From Gammaproteobacteria bacterium (GTDB taxonomy: Bacteria; Pseudomonadota; Gammaproteobacteria; PS1; Pseudothioglobaceae): 10,410 nt of DNA. The DNA is taken from contig DQNX01000174.1 in the NCBI GenBank assembly GCA_015658965.1, positions 1 through 10,410 of the forward strand, given 5' to 3'. The translations under genes and the position numbers were made by a program. This document shows, piece after piece, positions 1 through 6,333 of this stretch (positions are counted from its first letter, which is position 1; every line of letters begins with the position of its first letter). Under the pieces are notes generated by a model. It was not told where the DNA came from, did not search any database, and worked only from the letters and a program-made list of their open reading frames with translations.

Positions 1-1
1 G

Positions 2-76
2 AAAGGCGACACAATTGAACTTAAATATAAAGACAGTAAGGGTAAAACAGGTTCTGCGACTAAAAAGTCTAAGTAA
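2..76 (+). CDS. soxZ: SoxZ, C-terminal end (partial)
   Basis: The first reading frame ends at a TAA 24 bases before soxA. Its 24 visible residues begin KGDTIELKYKDSKG and finish in a lysine-rich tail. The 'GD-x-(I/V)-x-(V/L)-x-(Y/W)-x-D-x-KG' pattern matches the last beta strands of SoxZ, the immunoglobulin-like partner of SoxY. In the family, SoxYZ is the periplasmic carrier on whose SoxY cysteine the sulfur substrate is bound during thiosulfate oxidation. The position directly before soxA agrees with the common soxXYZA order. Most of the gene lies outside the window, so the call rests on a short tail plus context. Confidence 0.75.
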   Translation, partial: KGDTIELKYKDSKGKTGSATKKSK

Positions 77-100
77 CTAATTATTATTGAGGAGAGATCA

Positions 101-916
101 ATGAAAAAAATAATAACAACGGTCGTTGGTATCGGTTTTCTGGTTGGAGCTGCATCAGCTGATGTTGCTTCTGACCAAAAAGCTTTTATTGACCATTTTA
201 AGTCTATTCAGCCCAATGTTGAGTTTGCAGATTACACCAATGGTGTTTATGCTTACGATGCAGGCTCTAGAGATCAATTTGAAGAAATTTTAGATGGTAT
301 TCCACCGTACGAGGATGCTGTTGAAAAGGGTGGTTTAGAGTTTGTTAAGTTTGGATTTAATAAATGTGATGCACTTAAAGATCCTGCAGCAGCACGTGTT
401 AAACACCCATACTTTGATGAAGCAACACAAAAAGTTGTAACGCTTGAGGGTGTCATGAAGGCGTGCTACCTAAAGCAAACAGGCAAGAAGCTAGGCTCTA
501 AAAAAGGTAAGATTGCCAGAATGAGTGCTTGGATTTCGGATCAAGCTGCTGGCGAAAAGGTCAACGTAAAAGTTGATACTGCCGGTGCTCAAGCTGCATA
601 TGATGAAGGTAAAGCATTCTTCTATGGAAAGCGTGGCCAATTCAATATGTCATGTGCAGACTGCCATGTATACTACGCTGGTAAAAAAGCCCGTGCTGAT
701 ATCTTGTCACCAGCACTTGGTCACACAACACACGTACCAATGTATCGTGCGAAGTGGGGTGGTATGGGTACTTTACAACGTCGTTATGGTGGTTGCTTAA
801 AGAACATGCGTGCTAAGCCGATTAGTGCACAATCTGAGACTATGAATAACTTAGAATATTTCCATCAAGCAATGAGTAATGATCTTGAGATCACTGCTGA
901 TCGTTACAGAAAATAG
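101..916 (+). CDS. soxA: SoxA, L-cysteine S-thiosulfotransferase cytochrome c subunit
   Basis: SoxA is the catalytic subunit of the periplasmic SoxAX cytochrome, which oxidatively couples thiosulfate to the SoxY cysteine. The 271-residue protein starts with a Sec signal peptide (MKKIITTVVGIGFLVGAASA, likely cut after residue 20). A single CxxCH haem c site lies at C185-A-D-C188-H189. The conserved RRYGGCLKNMRA segment places Cys232 where the family has its haem ligand / active-site cysteine (persulfide). The N-terminal cytochrome-like half has no CxxCH; isolated Cys89 and Cys122 sit where mono-haem SoxA proteins carry a disulfide instead of the first haem. The length is normal. Start ATG 101 is preceded by GAGGAG at 89-94 with good spacing. 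It lies 24 bases after soxZ and 9 bases before soxK, so it belongs to one operon. Confidence 0.95.
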   Translation: MKKIITTVVGIGFLVGAASADVASDQKAFIDHFKSIQPNVEFADYTNGVYAYDAGSRDQFEEILDGIPPYEDAVEKGGLEFVKFGFNKCDALKDPAAARVKHPYFDEATQKVVTLEGVMKACYLKQTGKKLGSKKGKIARMSAWISDQAAGEKVNVKVDTAGAQAAYDEGKAFFYGKRGQFNMSCADCHVYYAGKKARADILSPALGHTTHVPMYRAKWGGMGTLQRRYGGCLKNMRAKPISAQSETMNNLEYFHQAMSNDLEITADRYRK

Positions 917-925
917 GAGAGCATG

Positions 926-1243
926 ATGAAAAAATTACTACTAACAACCTTAACTGTATTATCTATGTCTGCATATGCAGTTCCAAGTTGTCATAATTGG
1001 AATGATGGATCTAGCGATCCATTTGCAGCTGCGATTAGTGCTGCAGAAGCAGGTTATGCAGCAAACTTAAAGGTTAACATGGCTTGGCGTGATACTGGAA
1101 AGATGATCAAAGAAGCTAAAAAGCTTTCTGCGACACCTTGTAGTGATGCGGCACTAGCTTTAGCTAATAAAGCTCACACTCAAACAGTAAACGCTACGAC
1201 GCAAACTTCTGTTATTTCGAGCTCACCCGGCCCTAGATTCTAG
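926..1243 (+). CDS. soxK: SoxK-type SoxAX-binding protein (small exported)
   Basis: A 105-residue exported protein: the signal peptide is MKKLLLTTLTVLSMSAYA (cut after A18), then a short Cys/Trp-containing N-terminus (C22, W25), and an Ala/Lys-rich helical body. The segment WRDTGKMIKEAKK (54-66) followed by ALANKAHTQT (79-88) resembles the 'WRDTGK-xIKKA ... A-xLA-xKA-xxQ' pattern I recall for SoxXA-binding proteins (SoxK/SAXB). In type III SoxAX complexes these bind SoxA and SoxX and raise activity. Only two cysteines are present (C22, C72), with no haem site. Location right after soxA supports the role. ATG 926 is preferred over ATG 923 because AGGAG at 915-919 lies 6 bases before 926 but only 3 before 923; the ribosome binding site overlaps the soxA stop. 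Function is assigned by similarity from memory and context. Confidence 0.8.
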   Translation: MKKLLLTTLTVLSMSAYAVPSCHNWNDGSSDPFAAAISAAEAGYAANLKVNMAWRDTGKMIKEAKKLSATPCSDAALALANKAHTQTVNATTQTSVISSSPGPRF

Positions 1244-1261
1244 CAATCTAAACGGTTAAAT

Positions 1262-1291
1262 AAAAATACCCCTTAATTGGGGTATTTTTTT
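1262..1291 (+). terminator. Intrinsic terminator of the sox operon
   Basis: Stem AAAAATACCCC (1262-1272), loop TTAATT, stem GGGGTATTTTT (1279-1289), followed by further T residues. This is an 11-bp perfect stem 18 bases after the soxK stop, a textbook Rho-independent terminator. The A-rich left arm means it could also act on the opposite strand. It shows the sox transcript ends here and that soxB is not part of this operon's 3' end. Confidence 0.9.
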
Positions 1292-1439
1292 GTTTAAATT
1301 TTTATTGATTCAATTATTTTACAAATAACTTGAATTCACATAATTAGCAAAATAAAAATACCTTATTTAGGGTTTATTGAAATTAATAAAAGTAACTATT
1401 TTTTCAATAAAATAATAAATAACAGGCGTAGGAGGGGGT
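1292..1439. other. AT-rich intergenic stretch with a degenerate terminator-like copy
   Basis: No gene is visible. The 13-mer AAATAAAAATACC that forms the left arm of the sox terminator (1258-1270) recurs exactly at 1350-1362. There it is followed by TTATTTAGGGTTTATT, a degenerate echo of the terminator's right half. This may be a decayed duplicate of the terminator or a chance match in AT-rich DNA. Confidence 0.4.
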
Positions 1440-1638
1440 ATGCGAAAGAAGAAACTGTTTGTTGAGTATTCTAAAGCCAAGAAACTGGTTAACAGTTATG
1501 TTTTAATAGTTAAAACTAAGTTTGACTATCGGATTTCTTATAAAGAAATATAGGGGTTTAATCTCTGATCCAACAACAGTTTATCAAAACGACTGGATCG
1601 ATTGGCCTGTATTTCTTGACAGAGGTGTTGCTGAATAA
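1440..1638 (+). pseudogene. Frameshifted remnant of a short integrase-repeat-type domain
   Basis: ATG 1440 follows AGGAGGGGG (1430-1438), an unusually strong ribosome binding site. The frame runs 37 codons to TAG 1551-1553. The +1 frame then continues from about 1552 to TAA 1636-1638 with RGLISDPTTVYQNDWIDWPV and then FLDRG. The two halves joined give about 65 residues: an EYSKAKKLV helix, a Tyr-rich middle (FDYRISYKE) and a P-x-x-VY-x-N-x-W-x-x-W-x-x-FL tail. That order (Y-EAKK ... YR-x-W-YK ... P-VYK-x-W-x-GW-x-DFLG) is what I recall from the short repeat found in some marine bacterial integrase-like and algal proteins. Either one extra base or two missing bases near 1548-1557 (AT-AGGGG) accounts for the shift. 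The name is from memory; that it is a broken coding sequence is better supported than its function. Confidence 0.55.
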
Positions 1639-1705
1639 TGCACCTAAAAAACTTTGAAAATATTGTATTTAACTCAATTAATCGTACTTTTTAATTGATG
1701 ATGAT

Positions 1706-1733
1706 TTGACGTGATGTTTGTGTTATCTACTAT
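1706..1733 (+). promoter_or_regulatory. Possible sigma70 promoter for the PsiE-family gene
   Basis: TTGACG (1706-1711), a 16-base spacer, then TACTAT (1728-1733). This would give a leader of about 95 bases before ATG 1836. The -35 matches five of six consensus bases and the -10 four of six. In AT-rich DNA such matches are common, so this is tentative. No phosphate-box (Pho box) pattern was recognised by eye. Confidence 0.3.
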
Positions 1734-1835
1734 TCTTTTTAAAGTGTAAAACAGCTACATAGTTCAATGATATTTTGACATAATGGATAATTAGAGCCAT
1801 GACATTGGTTACAAAGTTAAAGGGAGAGGGAATTT

Positions 1836-2264
1836 ATGTTTAGTGAAACTGTAAAGATAAAAATTGATCAATTGGGTGGTTATTTCATTGAGATGGTTCA
1901 TTTAGTGGGTTTATTTGTTATTGGTGCCACGGTAGTTTGGTCAGCTATTAGTGAATACTTGCTGATTATGCAGCAATCAAACTTTGCTTCACTTAAAGAT
2001 ATTTTGCTGATGTTTATCTACCTAGAGCTCGGCGCAATGATTGGTATTTATTTTAAAACCCATCGATTGCCAGTGGTCTTCTTAATTTTTATCGCCATTA
2101 CTGCGATTACAAGGTTTATGGTGATTGACATGAAATTTTTAGTGGCCAATGACAGTGTAAATTTAATTATTATGGTTTCGGCTATTTTAATTTTAACTAT
2201 GGCGGCAGCTATTTTAAGATATTCTGAAAAAGAGTACGACACTAAAAACGAATGTCTTCATTAG
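1836..2264 (+). CDS. psiE: PsiE-family (phosphate-starvation-inducible E) membrane protein
   Basis: A 142-residue inner-membrane protein with four predicted helices: about 19-45, 56-73, 78-97 and 107-128, and a short charged C-terminus. The segment FIYLELGAMIGIYFKTHRLPV (residues 60-80) and the following ITRF match the conserved core I know from PsiE-family proteins. E. coli PsiE is about the same length and is induced by phosphate starvation; its molecular function is unknown, so the family name says little about the job here. Start ATG 1836 lies 5 bases after the purine-rich AGGGAGAGGG (1821-1830). It stands between two broken genes on the same strand. No terminator follows it, so it probably shares a transcript with the Met-rich pseudogene 29 bases downstream. 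Confidence 0.8.
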   Translation: MFSETVKIKIDQLGGYFIEMVHLVGLFVIGATVVWSAISEYLLIMQQSNFASLKDILLMFIYLELGAMIGIYFKTHRLPVVFLIFIAITAITRFMVIDMKFLVANDSVNLIIMVSAILILTMAAAILRYSEKEYDTKNECLH

Positions 2265-2293
2265 TAATCAATTAATCAACACTAGGTGCGGGC

Positions 2294-2712
2294 ATGAATG
2301 TAGCAATTAAAGCAGGTGCGTTACTAATCGGTGGTTATGCCGCCTACGGAATGGAGTCGTTTATGTACAACATGGGTCATGACATGACTAAATTAGTTGG
2401 GTAAATGACCCAAGATGTTCATTCCATGGCCAAGGACATGAATGACATGGCGCGCAACATGATACAAATGGCGCAAAGTATGGTTGATGGCCAAAAGAAA
2501 ATGGGTGATGATTTTGCCAATGTGGCAAGAGAGATGAATATCATGACCCGCTCAATGGTTTCTATGGGGCGAGACATGAACGGTCTGGGCTCTCGCAAAT
2601 AGCCGGCATGAATGTCAATATCAAAGAAATGAGTGGCTCAATGTCAGGGATGCGTTACGATATTAATAAATTCACCAAGCCTGAAAATATTATGATGCCT
2701 TGGATGTGTTAA
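2294..2712 (+). pseudogene. Met-rich membrane-anchored coiled-coil protein, broken by a stop and a frameshift
   Basis: Three abutting pieces read as one gene. Piece 1 (ATG 2294 to TAA 2402-2404, 36 residues) has a hydrophobic Gly/Ala-rich helix (VAIKAGALLIGGYAAYG). Piece 2 (2405-2602, 65 residues, same frame) is a coiled coil with Met in almost every a/d position: residues 1, 8, 12, 15, 19, 22, 26, 33, 44, 47, 51, 54, 58 (V5, F37, V40 fill others). Piece 3 (2608-2712, next frame) continues the 3-4 spacing (M, I+4, M+7, M+11, M+14, I+18, F+21) and ends in a FTKPENIMMPW tail. Removing one CT/TC unit from CTCTC (2590-2594) joins pieces 2 and 3 with the heptad in register. The restored protein would be about 138 residues. 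The function is unknown; one N-terminal anchor plus a long rod is the visible architecture. If piece 2 is translated alone it lacks the anchor. Confidence 0.75.
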
Positions 2713-2731
2713 GATTAATCCAGTTTTATTT

Positions 2732-2757
2732 AAAACCGCTCCATGAGGCGGTTTTTT
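2732..2757 (+). terminator. Intrinsic terminator after the Met-rich gene
   Basis: AAAACCGC (2732-2739), loop of about 8 bases, GCGG (2748-2751) then TTTTTT (2752-2757). The 4-bp GC core is extended by A-T pairs on the outside. It lies 20 bases after the final stop at 2712, which supports the reading that piece 3 is the true 3' end of the broken gene. Confidence 0.8.
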
Positions 2758-2811
2758 ATTGCCCAAGATCTTTGCTTATGTTTTTAATTTTAAAATATAA
2801 ATATTCCGTAA

Positions 2812-2840
2812 TTTTCAAGTTGTAAAATGATGTGTATTAT
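2812..2840 (+). promoter_or_regulatory. Possible sigma70 promoter of dnaE
   Basis: TTTTCA (2812-2817), a 17-base spacer, TATTAT (2835-2840), about 34 bases before the dnaE ATG. It follows the terminator, so dnaE needs its own promoter. The -10 matches five of six bases; the -35 match is moderate. Confidence 0.4.
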
Positions 2841-2874
2841 GCGAATTTTTTTAGTAATTTCTTAACGATATTTG

Positions 2875-5800
2875 ATGGCTATTTCTGAGTTTGTTCATCT
2901 ACATTGTCACAGCGAATATTCTGTTGAGAATAGTTTAATTCGCATACCAAAATTAGTCAACCAAGCTAAAGAGCTTGGCATGAGTGCGATTACACTAACC
3001 GATAATTCTAATTTATTTGCCGCTGTTAAGCTTTATAAAGCAGCTAAAGCAGATGGTATTAAGCCAATCTTTGGCGCTGAGATTACGCTCAAGAGAGATG
3101 ATCAAAATGCTTCTTTATTGCTTTTGTGTCAAAACCATGAAGGCTATCTGAATTTATCTGAGCTGATTTCTTTATCCTATCTCCAAGGTCAAACTGTGGA
3201 TAGTGTCAGCATTACTGTTGAGCAATTACAAGCGCATCATCAAGGTTTAATTCTTATTGCATCGCCAGTGTATAGTGACGTAGCACAACATTTAATCAAT
3301 AGCCAAACGCCTGAAGCCAATCAACAAGCTCAAGCTTGGAGGGCTATTTTTGGCGATCGTTTTTATTTAGGTGTGCAACGTACTGGCCGAGCTCATGATG
3401 AGCACCATCTACACCTTTGTGTTGCACTTGGTTTGGAACTTGATATTCCTTTGGTGGCAACCAACGATGTCGAGTTTTTACAAAAGCAAGATTTTGATGC
3501 ACACGAAGCTAGAATCTGTATTTCTCAAGGTGGTTTATTGGACGACGCCCGCCGTGAAAAACATTACCACGCTGAACAGTATTTAAAATCAGGCAAAGAA
3601 ATGGAAGCCCTATTTTCTGACTTACCTGAGGCAATCGCCAACAGTGCTGAAATCGCCAAGCGTTGCAATGTTCATTTTGAATTGTATAAAAAGAATTATT
3701 TGCCAGATTTTCCAGTACCAGAAGGTCTGAGTATTGCGCAATTTTTTACCCAGGAATCAGAAGCAGGTTTAGACAAGCGCTTGCGCTCGATTAAAGTCAA
3801 TCGACAGGTTTATGATGATCGATTGGCGTTCGAGCTGTCTGTCATTATTCAAATGGAGTTTCCAGGGTATTTTTTAATCGTGGCTGATTTTATTAGCTGG
3901 TCAAGAGACAATGGCATACCGGTAGGCCCTGGTCGTGGTTCAGGTGCGGGCTCGTTGGTGGCTTATGCCTTAGGTATTACCAATGTTGACCCTATCAAGC
4001 ATGAGCTTTTATTTGAACGATTTTTAAATCCTGAACGGGTTTCCATGCCTGATTTTGATATTGACTTTTGCACTGATCGCCGAGACGAAGTGATTGAATA
4101 CGTTTCTAAGAAATATGGCGCTGAAAAAGTATCACAGATTATCACTTACGGTACGATGGCGGCCAAAGGGGTTGTGCGTGACGTTGGGCGTGTTTTAGGC
4201 CATCCTTATGGTTTTAGCGACCGCATCTCTAAATCTATTCCAAATGATCTTAAAATCAATCTCTCACGAGCATTGGGTTACTTTAACGAAAGCGACTCTC
4301 AAGAGAATAAAGACAAGTGGTATTCTGAAGAGTTGAAAAATCGATACGATTCTGAAGAGAGTGTTACCACTTTGATTGACTTGTCGTTAGAGCTTGAAGG
4401 CTTGGTACGTAATGTTGGTACTCATGCGGGTGGCGTGCTGATTGCACCGAGTAAGATTAGTGATTTTTGCCCGATTTATAAAGGCCCTAACGAATCAGAC
4501 GGCGTGGTTTCTCAATTTGACATGAAAGACGTTGAGGCAATGGGCTTGGTGAAATTTGACTTTTTGGGCTTGTCTAACCTTACCGTGATTGATAAAACGG
4601 TTAAGCTTATTTTTGCCAAAGGCTTGAGTGACGAACTGATTGATTTAGATGTTTTGTCTTTGGATGACAAAGGCGTGTATGAGCTACTACAACGTTGTGA
4701 TACCACGGGTATTTTCCAACTTGAATCAGAGGGCATGCGCGGTTATTTAAAAAAACTTCAGGCCGACTCATTTGAAGACATTGTCGCCATGTTGGCTTTG
4801 TATCGGCCAGGCCCACTCGGCGCTGGCATGGTCGATGACTATATTAATGTCAAACATGGCGCTCAAAAGGTGAAATACCCACACCCAATGTTAGAGGAAA
4901 TTCTTAAACCAACCAATGGTGTGTTTTTGTACCAAGAACAGGTGATGAAGTCAGCCCAAGTAATGGCAGGCTATTCACTGGGTGGTGCAGATTTATTACG
5001 TCGTGCGATGGGCAAAAAGATTGCTGAAGAAATGGACGCCCAGCGCGATGTGTTTGTTAAAGGTGCGGCTAAGCGCGATATTGATGAGAAAAAAGCCAAT
5101 GAAATTTTTGATTTGATTGACAAATTCTCAGGCTATGGATTTAACAAATCACATTCGGTGGCTTATGCCTACATCTCTTATCAAACTGCTTGGTTAAAAG
5201 CACATTATCCTGCCGCCTTTATGGCGTCAGTACTCTCAGGTATGATGGATGATACCGATAGGATTGCCTTTACCGTGAATGAAGTGCAAGCCATGGGTTT
5301 AACGGTTAACGGCCCTAATATTAACGCTTCTTATCACGAGTTTAGTATTCAAGATGAAGAGACCATTACTTATGGACTGAGTGCAATCAAAGGCGTGGGT
5401 GAGGCATTGGTTACTGTGTTAGTGGCTGAGCGTGAAACCAACGGTAACTACCAAAATTTATTTGATTTTTGTGCGCGTATTGAGCGTAAGTCTTTAAATA
5501 AACGTGCCATTGAGGCGTTGATTTATAGTGGTGCCTTGGATAGCCTTGGTATTGATCGTGCCAGTTTGATTAAAACCTATCCAAGTGCAATGAAACAAGC
5601 AGAGCAACGCCAAAATGACTGCTCCAGTGGTCAAAGCGGTTTGTTTGCAGATGTACAAGTACACAATGAGTACGAAGTGCATTACTTAACTGCCCCAAGT
5701 TTTTCATTCAGAGAAACCTTGAAGTTTGAAAAAATCGTCATGGGTTATTATTTTTACAACCATCCAACCGACGAGTATAAAGCTGATTTAAAGTACATTT

Positions 5801-6333
5801 CTGCCACCTTACCTTCTGCCTTGGTATTTAGAAACAACAAAGAAACACGCGTATTGGCGCTCATTTCAGAACTGCGTTATCGCTCTACCAAGAGTGGCTC
5901 ACAGATGGCGATTATTAGTGTTGAAGATGGCACGACCTTATTAAACGCCGTGGTGTTTTCTAAAGTACTAAATTTGGTTAGTGAAGCGTTAGTTGCAGAT
6001 ACAGTAGTGGTGCTATCAGGCAAGATTAATAAAGATTATCGTGATCAGTGGCAATTGGTGGTGGACAAGGTGGAAGGGGTTGACGAAGTTAAAGAAAAAT
6101 ACGCCAGAAGTTTTGAAGTCTTACTTAATCACAAGCATCAAATATTATTTGATCAGCTTTCAGATCTGCTCAAACAAAATCCAGGGCAATGCCCTGTTAA
6201 GTTTTGCTATCAAATGGACGGCGTTCAGGGCAATGTTGTTACTCAAGATTATTTTGTAAAGCCAACTCAGCAGTTGATAGAGGCAGTTAACGCTCTATTG
6301 GGTGATCGTATTAGTAAGGTTAATTACGTTTAA
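2875..6333 (+). CDS. dnaE: DNA polymerase III subunit alpha (DnaE)
   Basis: Replicative DNA polymerase catalytic subunit, 1152 residues (E. coli 1160). The order is: N-terminal PHP domain (FVHLHCHSEYS, then TLTDNSNLFAAVKLYKAA; about 1-270); palm with GPGRGSGAGS (351-360); catalytic Asp395 and Asp397 in PDFDIDFC and Asp562 in VKFDFLGL (equivalents of E. coli D401, D403, D555). Then fingers and beta-binding region, a helix-hairpin-helix stretch about 831-895, and the internal clamp-binding motif QSGLF (920-924, same position as E. coli QADMF). An OB fold at about 990-1070 and the tau-binding C-terminus end it. All expected key residues are present. ATG 2875 is preferred; a TTG directly before it (2872) could add one residue. 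No clear Shine-Dalgarno is seen. Its stop overlaps the comEC stop. Confidence 0.98.
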   Translation: MAISEFVHLHCHSEYSVENSLIRIPKLVNQAKELGMSAITLTDNSNLFAAVKLYKAAKADGIKPIFGAEITLKRDDQNASLLLLCQNHEGYLNLSELISLSYLQGQTVDSVSITVEQLQAHHQGLILIASPVYSDVAQHLINSQTPEANQQAQAWRAIFGDRFYLGVQRTGRAHDEHHLHLCVALGLELDIPLVATNDVEFLQKQDFDAHEARICISQGGLLDDARREKHYHAEQYLKSGKEMEALFSDLPEAIANSAEIAKRCNVHFELYKKNYLPDFPVPEGLSIAQFFTQESEAGLDKRLRSIKVNRQVYDDRLAFELSVIIQMEFPGYFLIVADFISWSRDNGIPVGPGRGSGAGSLVAYALGITNVDPIKHELLFERFLNPERVSMPDFDIDFCTDRRDEVIEYVSKKYGAEKVSQIITYGTMAAKGVVRDVGRVLGHPYGFSDRISKSIPNDLKINLSRALGYFNESDSQENKDKWYSEELKNRYDSEESVTTLIDLSLELEGLVRNVGTHAGGVLIAPSKISDFCPIYKGPNESDGVVSQFDMKDVEAMGLVKFDFLGLSNLTVIDKTVKLIFAKGLSDELIDLDVLSLDDKGVYELLQRCDTTGIFQLESEGMRGYLKKLQADSFEDIVAMLALYRPGPLGAGMVDDYINVKHGAQKVKYPHPMLEEILKPTNGVFLYQEQVMKSAQVMAGYSLGGADLLRRAMGKKIAEEMDAQRDVFVKGAAKRDIDEKKANEIFDLIDKFSGYGFNKSHSVAYAYISYQTAWLKAHYPAAFMASVLSGMMDDTDRIAFTVNEVQAMGLTVNGPNINASYHEFSIQDEETITYGLSAIKGVGEALVTVLVAERETNGNYQNLFDFCARIERKSLNKRAIEALIYSGALDSLGIDRASLIKTYPSAMKQAEQRQNDCSSGQSGLFADVQVHNEYEVHYLTAPSFSFRETLKFEKIVMGYYFYNHPTDEYKADLKYISATLPSALVFRNNKETRVLALISELRYRSTKSGSQMAIISVEDGTTLLNAVVFSKVLNLVSEALVADTVVVLSGKINKDYRDQWQLVVDKVEGVDEVKEKYARSFEVLLNHKHQILFDQLSDLLKQNPGQCPVKFCYQMDGVQGNVVTQDYFVKPTQQLIEAVNALLGDRISKVNYV

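Noticed and set aside
1674..1698. Inverted repeat TCAATTAA ... TTAATTGA
   Set aside because: It is an all-AT-type 8-bp stem with a 9-base loop and no T-tract behind a GC stem; expected by chance in such AT-rich DNA.
1775..1780. Perfect TTGACA before psiE
   Set aside because: No acceptable -10 lies 16-18 bases downstream (sequence around CATGAC), so the upstream TTGACG/TACTAT pair was preferred.
2405..2602. 65-residue Met-rich frame as an independent complete gene
   Set aside because: The heptad and frame continue upstream through the TAA and downstream after a 2-base shift, and it has no own ribosome binding site. It is better described as the middle of a broken gene.
4512..4816. Minus-strand open frames inside dnaE (and similar frames inside soxA, comEC and coaBC)
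   Set aside because: They lie wholly within strongly supported genes, lack ribosome binding sites and give low-complexity or unfamiliar peptides; treated as shadows.
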